DNA from: Clostridium estertheticum subsp. estertheticum
Lineage (GTDB): Bacteria > Bacillota > Clostridia > Clostridiales > Clostridiaceae
Assembly: GCF_001877035.1 (NCBI RefSeq)
Contig: NZ_CP015756.1
Span: forward strand, 1,169,001 to 1,233,000
Length of the DNA: 64,000 bases
Direction: 5' to 3'
Each line of letters starts with the position of its first letter. Position 1 is the stretch's first letter. Shown in pieces: positions 27,333 through 36,030 of this stretch. The position numbers and the translations under genes were made by a program. The notes beneath the pieces are model-generated. The model saw nothing but the letters and a program-made list of their open reading frames with translations. It did not search any database and was not told the origin of the DNA.

Positions 27333-28394
27333 TTAGTTTAGTATATGCACCGTCAGGTATCGTACACCCCAATCACCGCATTCACCTTCATTATTAAAGA
27401 ATAAATCTATAAATTTTCCTTTTATTGCTGAACCGGTATCAGCCGCGATAGCATTTCCATAACCCTCTATATATAATTTTGTTCCAAGCGGTATGACACT
27501 TGGATCTACAGCTACGGTACTATATCCATTTGGATTTCTAACAGTCTTTTGTCCTGAAGCAGTATAAGTGTTATTAGTTCCTTCAGAACCCCAGTAAGCA
27601 GTAGTTTTTACAGAAAAAGTTTTACTATATGAATTACTTTTGGAAGAAATGGGTGTTGCTTTTGCAACCTGAGATTCTCTGGAAATTGAAGATCCCCTTG
27701 AAACGGATACTGCTGGCATAGTACCTTGAACTATAATTTTATCTTTAGGCTGTGTAACTAACGTTTCTTTAACAACTTTCCTAGTTACTTCTTTTCCGTT
27801 TTCATAAGTTACATTTAATGTAATGCTTTTTAAGCCATTAACTCCATTTTGTGAAACTGTTCTTTCAGATTTTAATATACTATCATTTTCTTTAATAACA
27901 GTTTTAAAATCAACAGGTTTTGACTGTTTTATTGTTTTTGAATTAACCCTAGTTACTGTTATGCCTAGGCCACTCGATAATTTAGTTTCTTTTGATGGTG
28001 AAATTTTATCAGTAGGGCTAATGTCTATTTGTTGTGCCTTTAACATTAAAGCAACATCTTTTTCAGCAGATTTAACATTAAGTTTCTTATTATCCACAAA
28101 GACGTTAACGTTTATAGCACGGGTTATAGTTATAACACCGTTGTTTTGTATTTTTGAATTCAAAGCCTTATCAACTTTATCTTTTACGTCTATGCTTATA
28201 CCAGATTTTTTTAGGGCGTTACCAAATGTCTTTTGATAAGTTACCATATTAGTTGATTTACCGTCTATAACTACCGTAATGTTTTTTCTAATGGAGCACA
28301 CAAAAATAGTTGAAGTTGTAATTATTGCCACCAGTATGAATCCAATTACAAATTTTATTCGTTTACCTTCCATAAATTTAAATATAAAAATCAT
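27333..28394 (-). CDS. YabE-like cell-wall protein with DUF348, G5 and 3D domains
   Basis: The 353-residue protein has one N-terminal membrane anchor or signal helix (about residues 13-33), two DUF348-type repeats (about 36-150) and a G5 domain (about 155-230). A low-complexity Ser-rich linker leads to a C-terminal 3D domain (about 255-353). The 3D domain keeps the Asp motifs VAVDPSVIPLGTKLYIEGYG and AADTGSAIKG. Proteins of this type act on or bind peptidoglycan outside the cell. The start is uncertain: the ATG at 28394 directly follows GGAG with no spacer, and the next ATG (28373) is far away. The long folded leader may control it. Confidence 0.85.
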   Translation of the reverse strand: MIFIFKFMEGKRIKFVIGFILVAIITTSTIFVCSIRKNITVVIDGKSTNMVTYQKTFGNALKKSGISIDVKDKVDKALNSKIQNNGVITITRAINVNVFVDNKKLNVKSAEKDVALMLKAQQIDISPTDKISPSKETKLSSGLGITVTRVNSKTIKQSKPVDFKTVIKENDSILKSERTVSQNGVNGLKSITLNVTYENGKEVTRKVVKETLVTQPKDKIIVQGTMPAVSVSRGSSISRESQVAKATPISSKSNSYSKTFSVKTTAYWGSEGTNNTYTASGQKTVRNPNGYSTVAVDPSVIPLGTKLYIEGYGNAIAADTGSAIKGKFIDLFFNNEGECGDWGVRYLTVHILN

Positions 28395-28403
28395 CTCCTA
28401 TTA

Positions 28404-28560
28404 TTAATTTCAGTATAAGGCATCATGGATTTATTATTACAGATGCCTAACCACTTAGGTCTACAGTACTCTTGGGTGCATTACAATTAAGAGTGCTCTC
28501 ATAAAACGCATGAGCAGTAGGGGAGTCATGTATACTTATACCAATAAATGTATTGGTAAA
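28404..28560 (-). promoter_or_regulatory. Structured leader of unknown class upstream of the YabE-like gene
   Basis: In about 155 nt there are five short inverted repeats, read on the minus strand: TATTGGT/ACCAATA region (28540-28557), CTCAT/ATGAG (28498-28514), ACTCTT/AAGAGT (28468-28494), CCTAA/TTAGG (28446-28459) and AGGCATC/GATGCCT (28418-28448). The last sits about 25 nt before the start codon. I do not recognise a known riboswitch class; it does not match the c-di-AMP (ydaO) pattern that often precedes such genes. Confidence 0.4.
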
Positions 28561-28722
28561 TTATTGTAACAATATTGTAACACGTTTATTAAAAAGATGC
28601 AAATGATAACGATTTCTTACCCAACTTTCCCTTAAGTGATATAATTATTATAGCATATAAAAGCTTAGTTCGTTTAATTTATGTGATTTTAGGGGTATTA
28701 TTAATTTGGAGGTGATTAAGAC

Positions 28723-29883
28723 GTGAAGTTAATGGAGTTACAAAGTATAATATTCAAATCATCTTCAGAGAGTATGAGAGGTCAGGGTAAGAAGGCTTTT
28801 AATGAGGGATTAGTTAGTAAAATCAAAGGAAAAAAGATAAATAATATGTATCATATTTATGGAAAGGTTAATAATGATACTAAATCAAAGGAATTAAACA
28901 CACATATAACAATAGATTTAGCTAAGCTGAAATTAGATAGTATAAAATGTACCTGTGAGGATTTCAAAGAAGTCTCTATTGTAGGTCATTCATTTATGTG
29001 TAGTCATTTAACAGCTACAGCATATAGTTTTTTGAATATATATACAAAGGGTAATTCTGAAAAATCAGAGAAGATAAGTGAGAATGATACTAGTAAGAAG
29101 CACATAAGTAATATTATAAAGTTAAATCGAAAAGTAGCGAAAGGTTCAATTTATTATGAGGCTCAACATCAAATAGGTACGGAAAAGACAAAAATTGAGG
29201 CAAATTACTTAAGAAATTTTCTTGCAGGGCTTAATTATAAAAAAGTTAAATTAAATTATGATGGGTTTGAGTTTGAAGCCCTAATTGTAAAACAGGATCT
29301 ACCTCTAACATTTACGTTAAAGATGCGAGAAAAGCATTTTGTTTTAACTACGCATAAGCAATTCCCAATATCATTAAATGACAAAAATGATGTATATTTA
29401 TTCAATTGGAAACTGTACTTACCATCAAAGGGTCAAGTACAAAGGTATATTCTTATTTGTGATAGGTTAAGAAAAAATCGTGAAATTTTATATGGCTTAA
29501 ATATTACTAATTATAATAAAATCATATCTTTTTTGAGTACTATTTCAAGTGATGTAAATATTAGTGAAGAAGTCAAAAGTTTTGCAACAAACTTTATAAA
29601 AGTAGAATTTTACTTGTACGAGGTAGATAACCATATTTATTGTGACTTGTTAGTAGTTTATGGTAATGAAAAAATTAACATACTAAAGAATGATAGGAGT
29701 AAAGATAAAATGCTCCGTGAGCATAAAATAAATACACGTGATTACAAATTTGAGGACAAAATCCTTATGGAACTGGAGAAATATAGATTTATAAAAAGAA
29801 ATGAGAGGCTACTTTTTATAGGGTCAGATGAGCAGCTGTTTGATATATTAAATAAGAGTGAAAACAATCTTTATTCCCTTTGA
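28723..29883 (+). CDS. SWIM zinc-finger N-terminal half of a SNF2 helicase, ended by an in-frame TGA
   Basis: The 386-residue frame has a SWIM finger early on: CTC (about residues 75-77) and CSH (about 90-92), that is CxC...CxH. The rest matches the SNF2-associated N-terminal region of clostridial helicases. The GTG start follows GGAGGTGAT at 28709-28717. The frame ends with TGA at 29881-29883, yet the following ten codons and the helicase ORF that starts at 29914 are in the same frame with no other stop. So this looks like the first half of one 985-residue gene split by a nonsense codon. It may yield a truncated protein, or two polypeptides by reinitiation. Confidence 0.78.
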   Translation: MKLMELQSIIFKSSSESMRGQGKKAFNEGLVSKIKGKKINNMYHIYGKVNNDTKSKELNTHITIDLAKLKLDSIKCTCEDFKEVSIVGHSFMCSHLTATAYSFLNIYTKGNSEKSEKISENDTSKKHISNIIKLNRKVAKGSIYYEAQHQIGTEKTKIEANYLRNFLAGLNYKKVKLNYDGFEFEALIVKQDLPLTFTLKMREKHFVLTTHKQFPISLNDKNDVYLFNWKLYLPSKGQVQRYILICDRLRKNREILYGLNITNYNKIISFLSTISSDVNISEEVKSFATNFIKVEFYLYEVDNHIYCDLLVVYGNEKINILKNDRSKDKMLREHKINTRDYKFEDKILMELEKYRFIKRNERLLFIGSDEQLFDILNKSENNLYSL

Positions 29884-29913
29884 AATGTTACTTTTGGAAA
29901 TGGACTTAAGCAT

Positions 29914-31680
29914 ATGAAAATACAAAATGCAAAGGATATAAAAGCAGAGATTAAGGAAATGGATGATTACTATGATTTTTCTTATAGTATAGACAATATT
30001 TATAATAATGAATTGAAAGCTGTGATTGATTCATTTAAACAAAATAATAGATTTTATAAAACTAAAAATAATAATTTTTTGAACTTTGAAGATGAGACGG
30101 TTAAAAGTTTTTTTGATCTAATATTAGTATTAAGTGCTGATGAGTTACTAGAAAATGGCTCAATAAAGATAGAAAAAAATAAGGCGTTATATTTACAAAA
30201 CAAAATAAAAAACAAGAAATTTGAATTTATTAAGGGTCGCGAAGTGCTAAAGGATATAGAAGACATCTATGATAATATAAATGAAATGGAAATAAAGGTA
30301 CCTGTGAACTTAAAGGCTACGCTTCGCGAATATCAAATTGATGGTTTTAAATGGCTTAAAAGCCTTAGCGCTTTGGGACTTGGGGGTATACTAGCAGATG
30401 AAATGGGACTTGGAAAAACTGTTCAGACCATAGCTTTTCTCTTATCATTTGAAAATAAAAAATCTATTATTATTACTCCAACTTCCCTTATTTATAATTG
30501 GAAGGCTGAATTTGAAAAATTTGCTCCTAGCCTAAAGGTTGCAATTGTACATGGAGAGAAAAAAGGAAGGTATGAATTAATTCATAATTTAGAAGAGTAT
30601 GATATAATACTTACGACCTATGGAACTTTAAAAATGGACTTAAATCAATATGATGATATTGTTTTTGATTATTGTATTATAGATGAAGCGCAAAATATAA
30701 AAAATTATTTGGCGCAGTGCACAAAAGTTATTAAAGAAGTTAAGGCTAAAGCAAGATATGCTTTGACAGGAACTCCTATTGAAAATAATTTGTTAGAACT
30801 TTGGTCTATTTTTGATTTTGTAATGCCAAACTATTTATATTCCAAAGAAACTTTTGAACTTAAATTTATTTCTGGAAAAAATGTTGATTTAGGAGAACTA
30901 AAATCACTTATTAAACCTTTTCTATTAAGAAGAACTAAAAATGAAGTGCTTAGAGAATTGCCAGATAAAATAGAAAAGAAATTTCTAGTTGAGATGACTA
31001 CATCTCAAAAGGCTGTATATAAAGCCTATATCAAAGCTTTTAGGGATAAAATGAAAAACAATACTGATGGGAAAATAGAGGTCTTTTCTTATTTAACAAG
31101 GCTCAGACAAATATGTTTAGACCCATCACTTGTGATAGAAGGATATAAGGGCGGAAGTGGAAAGATAAACATTGCAACAGAACTTATTCAAAAACATGTA
31201 GAGGGCGGTGGGAAAATACTATTGTTTTCTCAATTTACATCTGCACTTAAAAATATAGGAGAAAACTTAAAAGAAAAAGGAATACCATATTATTATCTAG
31301 ATGGAAAAACTAAATCTAAGGATAGAATTAAGATGGTAGATGAATTCAATAAAAGTTGTCAAACATTTGTATTTTTAATATCATTAAAGGCAGGGGGAAC
31401 AGGCCTTAACTTAACATCAGCAAATTTGGTAATTCATTTTGACCCTTGGTGGAATCCGGCAGTTGAGAATCAAGCCACAGACAGGGCTCATAGAATTGGT
31501 CAAAAAAATGTAGTTGAAGTAATTAAATTAGTTGCTAAAGGTACTATTGAAGAAAAAATCATTTTACTTCAAGAAAATAAAAAAGATCTAATTGATAGTG
31601 TAATTACAGGGGAACTTACGAATAGTGATATTCTTGGGAAACTTACAAAAGAAGAACTTTTGGAGATACTCATGATTTAA
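29914..31680 (+). CDS. SNF2-family helicase, C-terminal half of a split SWIM-SNF2 gene
   Basis: The 588-residue frame holds both ATPase lobes: motif I DEMGLGKT near residue 160, motif II IDEAQN, ALTGTPIENNL, and the C-terminal WWNPAVENQATDRAHRIGQ. It starts at ATG 29914, 30 nt after the TGA that closes the SWIM half, in the same frame. The ribosome-binding site (GGAAATGGA) is weak. If the two halves are made separately they could still work as a complex, like the separate SWIM and SNF2 genes at 2.5-6.5 kb. Otherwise the locus is a decaying gene. Function: double-stranded DNA translocase. Confidence 0.8.
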   Translation: MKIQNAKDIKAEIKEMDDYYDFSYSIDNIYNNELKAVIDSFKQNNRFYKTKNNNFLNFEDETVKSFFDLILVLSADELLENGSIKIEKNKALYLQNKIKNKKFEFIKGREVLKDIEDIYDNINEMEIKVPVNLKATLREYQIDGFKWLKSLSALGLGGILADEMGLGKTVQTIAFLLSFENKKSIIITPTSLIYNWKAEFEKFAPSLKVAIVHGEKKGRYELIHNLEEYDIILTTYGTLKMDLNQYDDIVFDYCIIDEAQNIKNYLAQCTKVIKEVKAKARYALTGTPIENNLLELWSIFDFVMPNYLYSKETFELKFISGKNVDLGELKSLIKPFLLRRTKNEVLRELPDKIEKKFLVEMTTSQKAVYKAYIKAFRDKMKNNTDGKIEVFSYLTRLRQICLDPSLVIEGYKGGSGKINIATELIQKHVEGGGKILLFSQFTSALKNIGENLKEKGIPYYYLDGKTKSKDRIKMVDEFNKSCQTFVFLISLKAGGTGLNLTSANLVIHFDPWWNPAVENQATDRAHRIGQKNVVEVIKLVAKGTIEEKIILLQENKKDLIDSVITGELTNSDILGKLTKEELLEILMI

Positions 31681-31683
31681 AGC

Positions 31684-31829
31684 TGTCACCCATATGACAA
31701 TGATTATGATATAATAAAGCAAGAATATAAAAGAAATAGCAGAATACTTAAGTTTAGTACCTTCAACTATAAGTAAGCTGATTTCTCGTAATAAAATAGT
31801 ATAAGATGCCACTTGTCACGTGGGTGGCA
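31684..31829 (+). mobile_element. Relic of a REP-type (Y1) transposase unit between inverted repeats
   Basis: The 17-bp sequence at 31684-31700 and the inverse of 31813-31829 match at 14 of 17 positions (pattern TGYCACCCAYRTGACAA). Between them, at 31718-31804, a short frame reads NIKEIAEYLSLVPSTISK, a helix-turn-helix like the C-terminal tail of REP-associated tyrosine transposases, and stops at TAA. The body of the transposase is gone. This is a remnant and not an active element. Confidence 0.5.
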
Positions 31830-31847
31830 CCAATAGGAGATGAAAAT

Positions 31848-32261
31848 ATGTACGTAGAATTTAATAGTACGATTGTGGAGAGTAAAGATATAAAAGATAC
31901 AATCGAGAAAAACACAGAATTTAAAGTACTTAAAGATATGAGTAAAGGTTCAAAGAGAGAGGATATATTAGCTTTTAATCTAAGTGTAGCTATTAATACC
32001 TTAAATGATTTACTGGAAGACGAAAATAATTTAAAGGATTTAACAGAAGATGAATTATTTGAAGAATATCTATCACTTGCAGAAGAAATTGCAATGGACA
32101 TTGAAGAGTATGTACCAGATGGGGCAGTACTAGACATCAAAGCTTATAAATGGGATAAGTCAGATGATGGCATAAGTCTTGTTATAATTATAGCTCCAGA
32201 AGATATAAATGATCTTAAATTAAAGGATATTATGAGGAAACTAATAACTCAAGTGGAGTAA
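31848..32261 (+). CDS. Small acidic hypothetical protein
   Basis: The 137-residue product is rich in Asp and Glu and has no clear motif, signal peptide or membrane helix. A central acidic helix region (about 55-100) is followed by a C-terminal segment with a beta-strand-like run (ISLVIIIAPE). I do not recognise a family. The ATG at 31848 is chosen because AGGAGAT (31835-31841) lies 6 nt before it. The longer frame from 31806 begins in the inverted repeat of the transposase relic. Probably monocistronic. Confidence 0.6.
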   Translation: MYVEFNSTIVESKDIKDTIEKNTEFKVLKDMSKGSKREDILAFNLSVAINTLNDLLEDENNLKDLTEDELFEEYLSLAEEIAMDIEEYVPDGAVLDIKAYKWDKSDDGISLVIIIAPEDINDLKLKDIMRKLITQVE

Positions 32262-32456
32262 TTTATAAATTAACGTTGAAATTGTCTAAGGAAACATACT
32301 AAAACTTTATAATGTTATTTTGCCTGCAATAAATAATAAAACTAAAGGTAGGTAGATTAAGATGAATAGCAAAGATAAAAAGTATATAAAAAGAGACTGC
32401 AAAAATTTATTTTAAATATACTGACTGTAAAACTTGAGACACAATATAATCTCGTA

Positions 32457-32485
32457 TTGCATAGTCATAAATTTTATGATATCAT
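32457..32485 (+). promoter_or_regulatory. Candidate promoter of the riboswitch-ATPase transcript
   Basis: TTGCAT (32457-32462) and TATCAT (32480-32485) are separated by 17 nt. A start near 32492 would place the first Mn2+-type aptamer close to the 5' end. The bases from 32262 to this point hold no gene that I can support. Confidence 0.5.
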
Positions 32486-32515
32486 AATATTATTAATTAA
32501 ATAATAATTATGAAT

Positions 32516-32655
32516 GTTAAAAGGGAGTAACTGCCTATTTATAGGTGATAAAGTCAACATACCAGACCTTAAAGTCTGGCTTTATCGTGGCTAATTCCAG
32601 TCAAGTGAGACTTTTAACGCAATGATCTATAAATGGATCATTGTGTTAAAAGTCT
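32516..32655 (+). promoter_or_regulatory. yybP-ykoY (Mn2+) riboswitch, copy 1, with terminator
   Basis: The aptamer (32516-32615) has the family marks GGGAGTAACT, GATAAAGTC, then GGCTTTATC and AGTGAGACTTTT in order. The 3' strand AGACTTTT is shared with a long terminator hairpin (32608-32655) followed by a T-run, giving a mutually exclusive switch. In this class Mn2+ binding stabilises the aptamer and prevents termination. A second copy lies 70 nt downstream. Confidence 0.85.
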
Positions 32656-32678
32656 TTTATTTTTTTTATATTTTTTTC

Positions 32679-32826
32679 AAGCTAAGAGGGAGTAACTACT
32701 CGTAAGGGCGATAAAGTCAACATAACTGGTTTTAAAAACCTGGCTTTATCATAGCATTTGCTACAGTGAGACTTTTAGCACAATGAAACCGTTGGTGTTT
32801 CGGTGTGTTAAGAGTCTTTGTTTTTT
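32679..32826 (+). promoter_or_regulatory. yybP-ykoY (Mn2+) riboswitch, copy 2, with terminator
   Basis: The second aptamer (about 32679-32776) repeats GGGAGTAACT, GATAAAGTCAACATA, GGCTTTATC and CAGTGAGACTTTT. Its own terminator is at 32769-32817 with a T-run to 32826. The variable arms differ from copy 1, so it is not a simple recent duplication. Both copies must read through for the ATPase gene to be expressed. Confidence 0.85.
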
Positions 32827-32902
32827 ATATATAACTTTGTGTAAAGGAGGAATAATTATGTTGAAATTTTAATCAAGGTGTAAAGTTTATAAAAATAAAG
32901 GG

Positions 32903-35689
32903 GTGGACAATATTAAATATTTTAATGAACAAAGCTTAGAAGTTTTAAACAATTTTAAGGTTGATAGTAGCAAAGGATTATCGAATTCTGAGATCAAACA
33001 AAGACTGGAAAAATATGGTGCCAATGAATTTACTAAACAAAAGCAAGGGTCTATATGGGATAGTATTAAGGCTGCAATAACTGAGCCTATGATGATAATA
33101 CTTTTAGTTGCAGCTGTAATTAGTGCGCTAGTAGGACAGTACCATGATGCTATTGGAATAGTATGTGCTGTAGCAATTGGAATTGGTATAGGTATTTTCA
33201 CAGAAGGAAAATCACAAAAGGCTGCGGATGCTTTATCAAAAATGACAGAGAATATAGAGGTAAAAGTATTACGTGACGGGAAAATCATTCAGGTTAATAA
33301 AAATGAACTAGTACCTGGGGATATAGTCTCAGTAGAGACTGGAGATATGATTCCAGCAGATGGCAGACTTGTAACTAGTTTAGATTTAGCTGTTAGAGAG
33401 GATATGCTTACAGGAGAATCAGAGGATGTAAATAAAGACTGCGAACTTATAATAGAAATGGAAAACATAAAAGCCAAAGATAAAATTATTGTACAAGATC
33501 CAATTCCTGCAAAACAAAAGAATATGGTTTTTGGAGGAACACTTATTGCTTATGGTAGAGCTACGTTTGTAGTTACATCTACCGGTGATAGATCCCAAAT
33601 GGGAGAAATAGCTAGAAATCTTGAAAAAGGTAATTTAGAAACACCACTTCAGTCAAAACTTGGACATTTAGGTGGTAGGATTTCAAAAATATCAAGTGCA
33701 ATAGCTGCGATATTATTTATAGTTATGATTATAAAGTTGGTTGTAGCAAAAGAGATATCAACTGATACAACTAGTGTATTTGCTTTTTTAGAGTCTGTTG
33801 GACCGATAAAAACTGCCTTTGTTGTATGCGTTGCTTTAATTGTTGCAGCTGTTCCTGAAGGCCTTCCAACAATGATAAATATGACACTTGCAATAACAAT
33901 GCAGAAAATGGTTAAAATAAATGCACTTGTTACTAAAAAAGAAGCCTGTGAAACAATAGGTTCAGTAAGTGTTATATGCTCAGATAAAACAGGTACACTT
34001 ACTCAAAATAGAATGACAGTTGAAAAAGTTTATTTAAACGGTAAGTTTAAGGGTTGCGATGAATTAAGTAATAGAAATAACTATTTTATAGATAACTGCA
34101 TTGTAAATTCTACAGCAGACATTGAAAGAAATGAATATGAAGTTAAGTATCTAGGTAGTGCAACAGAATGTGCTCTTCTTTTATACAATGATGCCTATGA
34201 TTACGTGCAAGAAAGACAAAATGCAAAAATAGCGCATCAAATTCCTTTTAGTTCAAAACGAAAGAGGATGAGTACTGTTATAGAAGATGATGAAGGTGCT
34301 ACAGTATTAACAAAGGGAGCCCCAGAAATAATTCTAGAATTATGTAAATTCGAACACGTTAATTGTGAAGAAGTAGAACTAAACCAGGCAAGGCGTGAAG
34401 AGATTTTAAATGAAATTGGAAAACTTCAAAAGAATTCTATGAGAGTTCTTGGATTTGCATATAGAAATATAAGTGAAGAGGTAGCAATGGCGTCAGAGAA
34501 AGGAACACTTGAGAATAATTTAGTATTTACAGGGTTTGTAGGAATAAGAGATCCTCTAAGACTTGATGTTAAAGAGGCAGTAGAAACTGCTAAAAAAGCA
34601 GGAGTTTCTACAAAAATGCTTACAGGTGATAATATAATTACAGCTATTGCTATAGGAAAAGAGCTAGGACTACTTACTGGTAATAATAGAGCAGTAGAAG
34701 CTACTTATATAGATACATTAACAGATGACGAACTTAGAGAGGAAATAACTACTATATCAATAGTAGCACGTTCAAAACCTGATACAAAAATGAGAATAGT
34801 TGAGGCTCTTCAAGATAATGGAGAGGTAGTAGCTGTAACTGGGGATGGGATAAATGATGCTCCAGCACTTACAAAAGCTGATGTAGGTATAGCTATGGGT
34901 ATAGCGGGCACCGAGGTTAGTAAGAATGCTGCAGATATAATATTAACTGATGATAGTTTTGGAACTATTGTAAAAGGTATTAAATGGGGAAGAGGTATTT
35001 ATGAGAACTTCCAGAGGTTTATTCAATTTCAGATAACAGTAAATATAATTGCTTTTTTAACAGCAATTTTATCTGTATTATTTGATTTCCAAATGCCATT
35101 TACTACAATACAATTGTTATGGGTAAATATTATAATGGATGGTCCACCAGCTCTATCGCTTGGACTTGAGCCAGTAAGAGATGCAGTACTCAGGAGAAAA
35201 CCTACTAATAGAAATGCTAGCATTATAACTAAACAAATGATGACAAGTATGATTGCTAATGCTCTCTATATAACGGGTATTATCGTGGTTCAGATGAAGT
35301 TTGATATATTAGGAGCTGGATTCCCTGTAAAGGGCGCTACAGGAGCAAATGAAATGCAAACAGTATTGTTTGCGGTATTTGCTTTTAGTTCATTATTCAA
35401 TGCATTTAACTGTAGAGAATTTGGCACAAACAGTATATTACATAACATTGCAAAGAATACTATATTTTTAAAAATATTAGCGGTTACAGCAGTAGTTCAA
35501 ATATTTGTGACAGAAGTATTTTCAGGATTCTTTAATGCAGTGCCTTTAAGCGCTATTATGTGGCTGAAGATAATTGGATTAGCTTCACTTATAATAGTAG
35601 TAAATGAAGTAGTGAAATTAGTTATGAGATTTTTTGTAAAAAAGAACAAACAAATCGCGTCAGAATCAGAAGAAAAGATAGCAGCTTAG
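32903..35689 (+). CDS. P-type cation-transporting ATPase (Ca2+/Mn2+ type), riboswitch controlled
   Basis: The 928-residue pump has the P2 layout: actuator domain after the first membrane pair, PEGLP in the M4 helix, the phosphorylation motif CSDKTGTLT (D361), and the hinge TGDGINDAPAL. C-terminal helices complete about ten membrane segments. PEGLP is typical of Ca2+ and Mn2+ pumps. Two Mn2+-type riboswitches lie upstream, so Mn2+ efflux is the likely job; a Ca2+ role is possible. The GTG at 32903 directly follows AAGGG, so spacing is poor. A much better site, AAAGGAGG (32843-32850), serves a four-codon ORF (32858-32872) in the same frame, stopping 31 nt upstream. Confidence 0.9.
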   Translation: MDNIKYFNEQSLEVLNNFKVDSSKGLSNSEIKQRLEKYGANEFTKQKQGSIWDSIKAAITEPMMIILLVAAVISALVGQYHDAIGIVCAVAIGIGIGIFTEGKSQKAADALSKMTENIEVKVLRDGKIIQVNKNELVPGDIVSVETGDMIPADGRLVTSLDLAVREDMLTGESEDVNKDCELIIEMENIKAKDKIIVQDPIPAKQKNMVFGGTLIAYGRATFVVTSTGDRSQMGEIARNLEKGNLETPLQSKLGHLGGRISKISSAIAAILFIVMIIKLVVAKEISTDTTSVFAFLESVGPIKTAFVVCVALIVAAVPEGLPTMINMTLAITMQKMVKINALVTKKEACETIGSVSVICSDKTGTLTQNRMTVEKVYLNGKFKGCDELSNRNNYFIDNCIVNSTADIERNEYEVKYLGSATECALLLYNDAYDYVQERQNAKIAHQIPFSSKRKRMSTVIEDDEGATVLTKGAPEIILELCKFEHVNCEEVELNQARREEILNEIGKLQKNSMRVLGFAYRNISEEVAMASEKGTLENNLVFTGFVGIRDPLRLDVKEAVETAKKAGVSTKMLTGDNIITAIAIGKELGLLTGNNRAVEATYIDTLTDDELREEITTISIVARSKPDTKMRIVEALQDNGEVVAVTGDGINDAPALTKADVGIAMGIAGTEVSKNAADIILTDDSFGTIVKGIKWGRGIYENFQRFIQFQITVNIIAFLTAILSVLFDFQMPFTTIQLLWVNIIMDGPPALSLGLEPVRDAVLRRKPTNRNASIITKQMMTSMIANALYITGIIVVQMKFDILGAGFPVKGATGANEMQTVLFAVFAFSSLFNAFNCREFGTNSILHNIAKNTIFLKILAVTAVVQIFVTEVFSGFFNAVPLSAIMWLKIIGLASLIIVVNEVVKLVMRFFVKKNKQIASESEEKIAA

Positions 35690-35940
35690 ACACGGTTCCT
35701 TTTTATGATGCTTCTTTAATTTATTAAATTCTTAACTTATTATTAATTGTAACATTTATAACTTAGCTTCTGCACATTATTTATACTATATAAAGCATAT
35801 CATTGTTGCATAATTATGTGGTATTATGATGCAATATTAATATTTGCATGTTTGTAAAAAAAACATGGTAATTGAATGCAAATATAGCATATACACTCGA
35901 GTGAGGACGTTTTGGGTACATCGTATCATCTTGATTTATA
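35690..35940. other. Intergenic region with a nested inverted repeat, no gene seen
   Basis: No coding sequence is visible here. TATTTGCAT (35841-35849) faces ATGCAAATA (35876-35884), enclosing CATGTTT/AAACATG, a nested hairpin without a T-tail. It may terminate or stabilise the ATPase transcript, but no firm function can be given. Confidence 0.35.
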
Positions 35941-35964
35941 CGTTTATTAATAAGATAATATAAT
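35936..35964 (+). promoter_or_regulatory. Candidate promoter of argBD
   Basis: TTATAC (35936-35941) and TATAAT (35959-35964) are separated by 17 nt. The start would lie about 20 nt upstream of two ARG boxes, so a bound arginine repressor would block early elongation. Confidence 0.5.
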
Positions 35965-35990
35965 AAACATACAAAAAAACAAATAATGCG

Positions 35991-36027
35991 TTGAATAATT
36001 ATTCAGATTGATGTATAATTATTCAAA
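35991..36027. promoter_or_regulatory. Tandem ARG boxes (ArgR operator)
   Basis: Two near-palindromes fit the ARG-box pattern TGNATWWWWATNCA: 35992-36005 (TGAATAATTATTCA) and 36012-36025 (TGTATAATTATTCA). Their centres are 20 bp apart, close to the two-box arrangement of known arginine operators. The downstream genes are argB and argD, which supports ArgR/AhrC control. Confidence 0.8.
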
Positions 36028-36030
36028 TGA

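Noticed and set aside
28404-28560. A c-di-AMP (ydaO) riboswitch in the YabE-like leader
   Set aside because: The expected conserved GGGG-rich core segments of that family could not be matched, so only an unclassified structured leader is reported.
29881-29883. The TGA in the split SNF2 gene as selenocysteine
   Set aside because: No hairpin of SECIS type is visible right after it, relatives do not have Cys at this place as far as known, and the surrounding sequence is a linker and not a redox site.
32362-32415. A 17-codon ORF (start ATG at 32362)
   Set aside because: It lies upstream of the likely promoter of the riboswitch transcript, has a weak ribosome-binding site and no recognisable sequence; it is best treated as chance.
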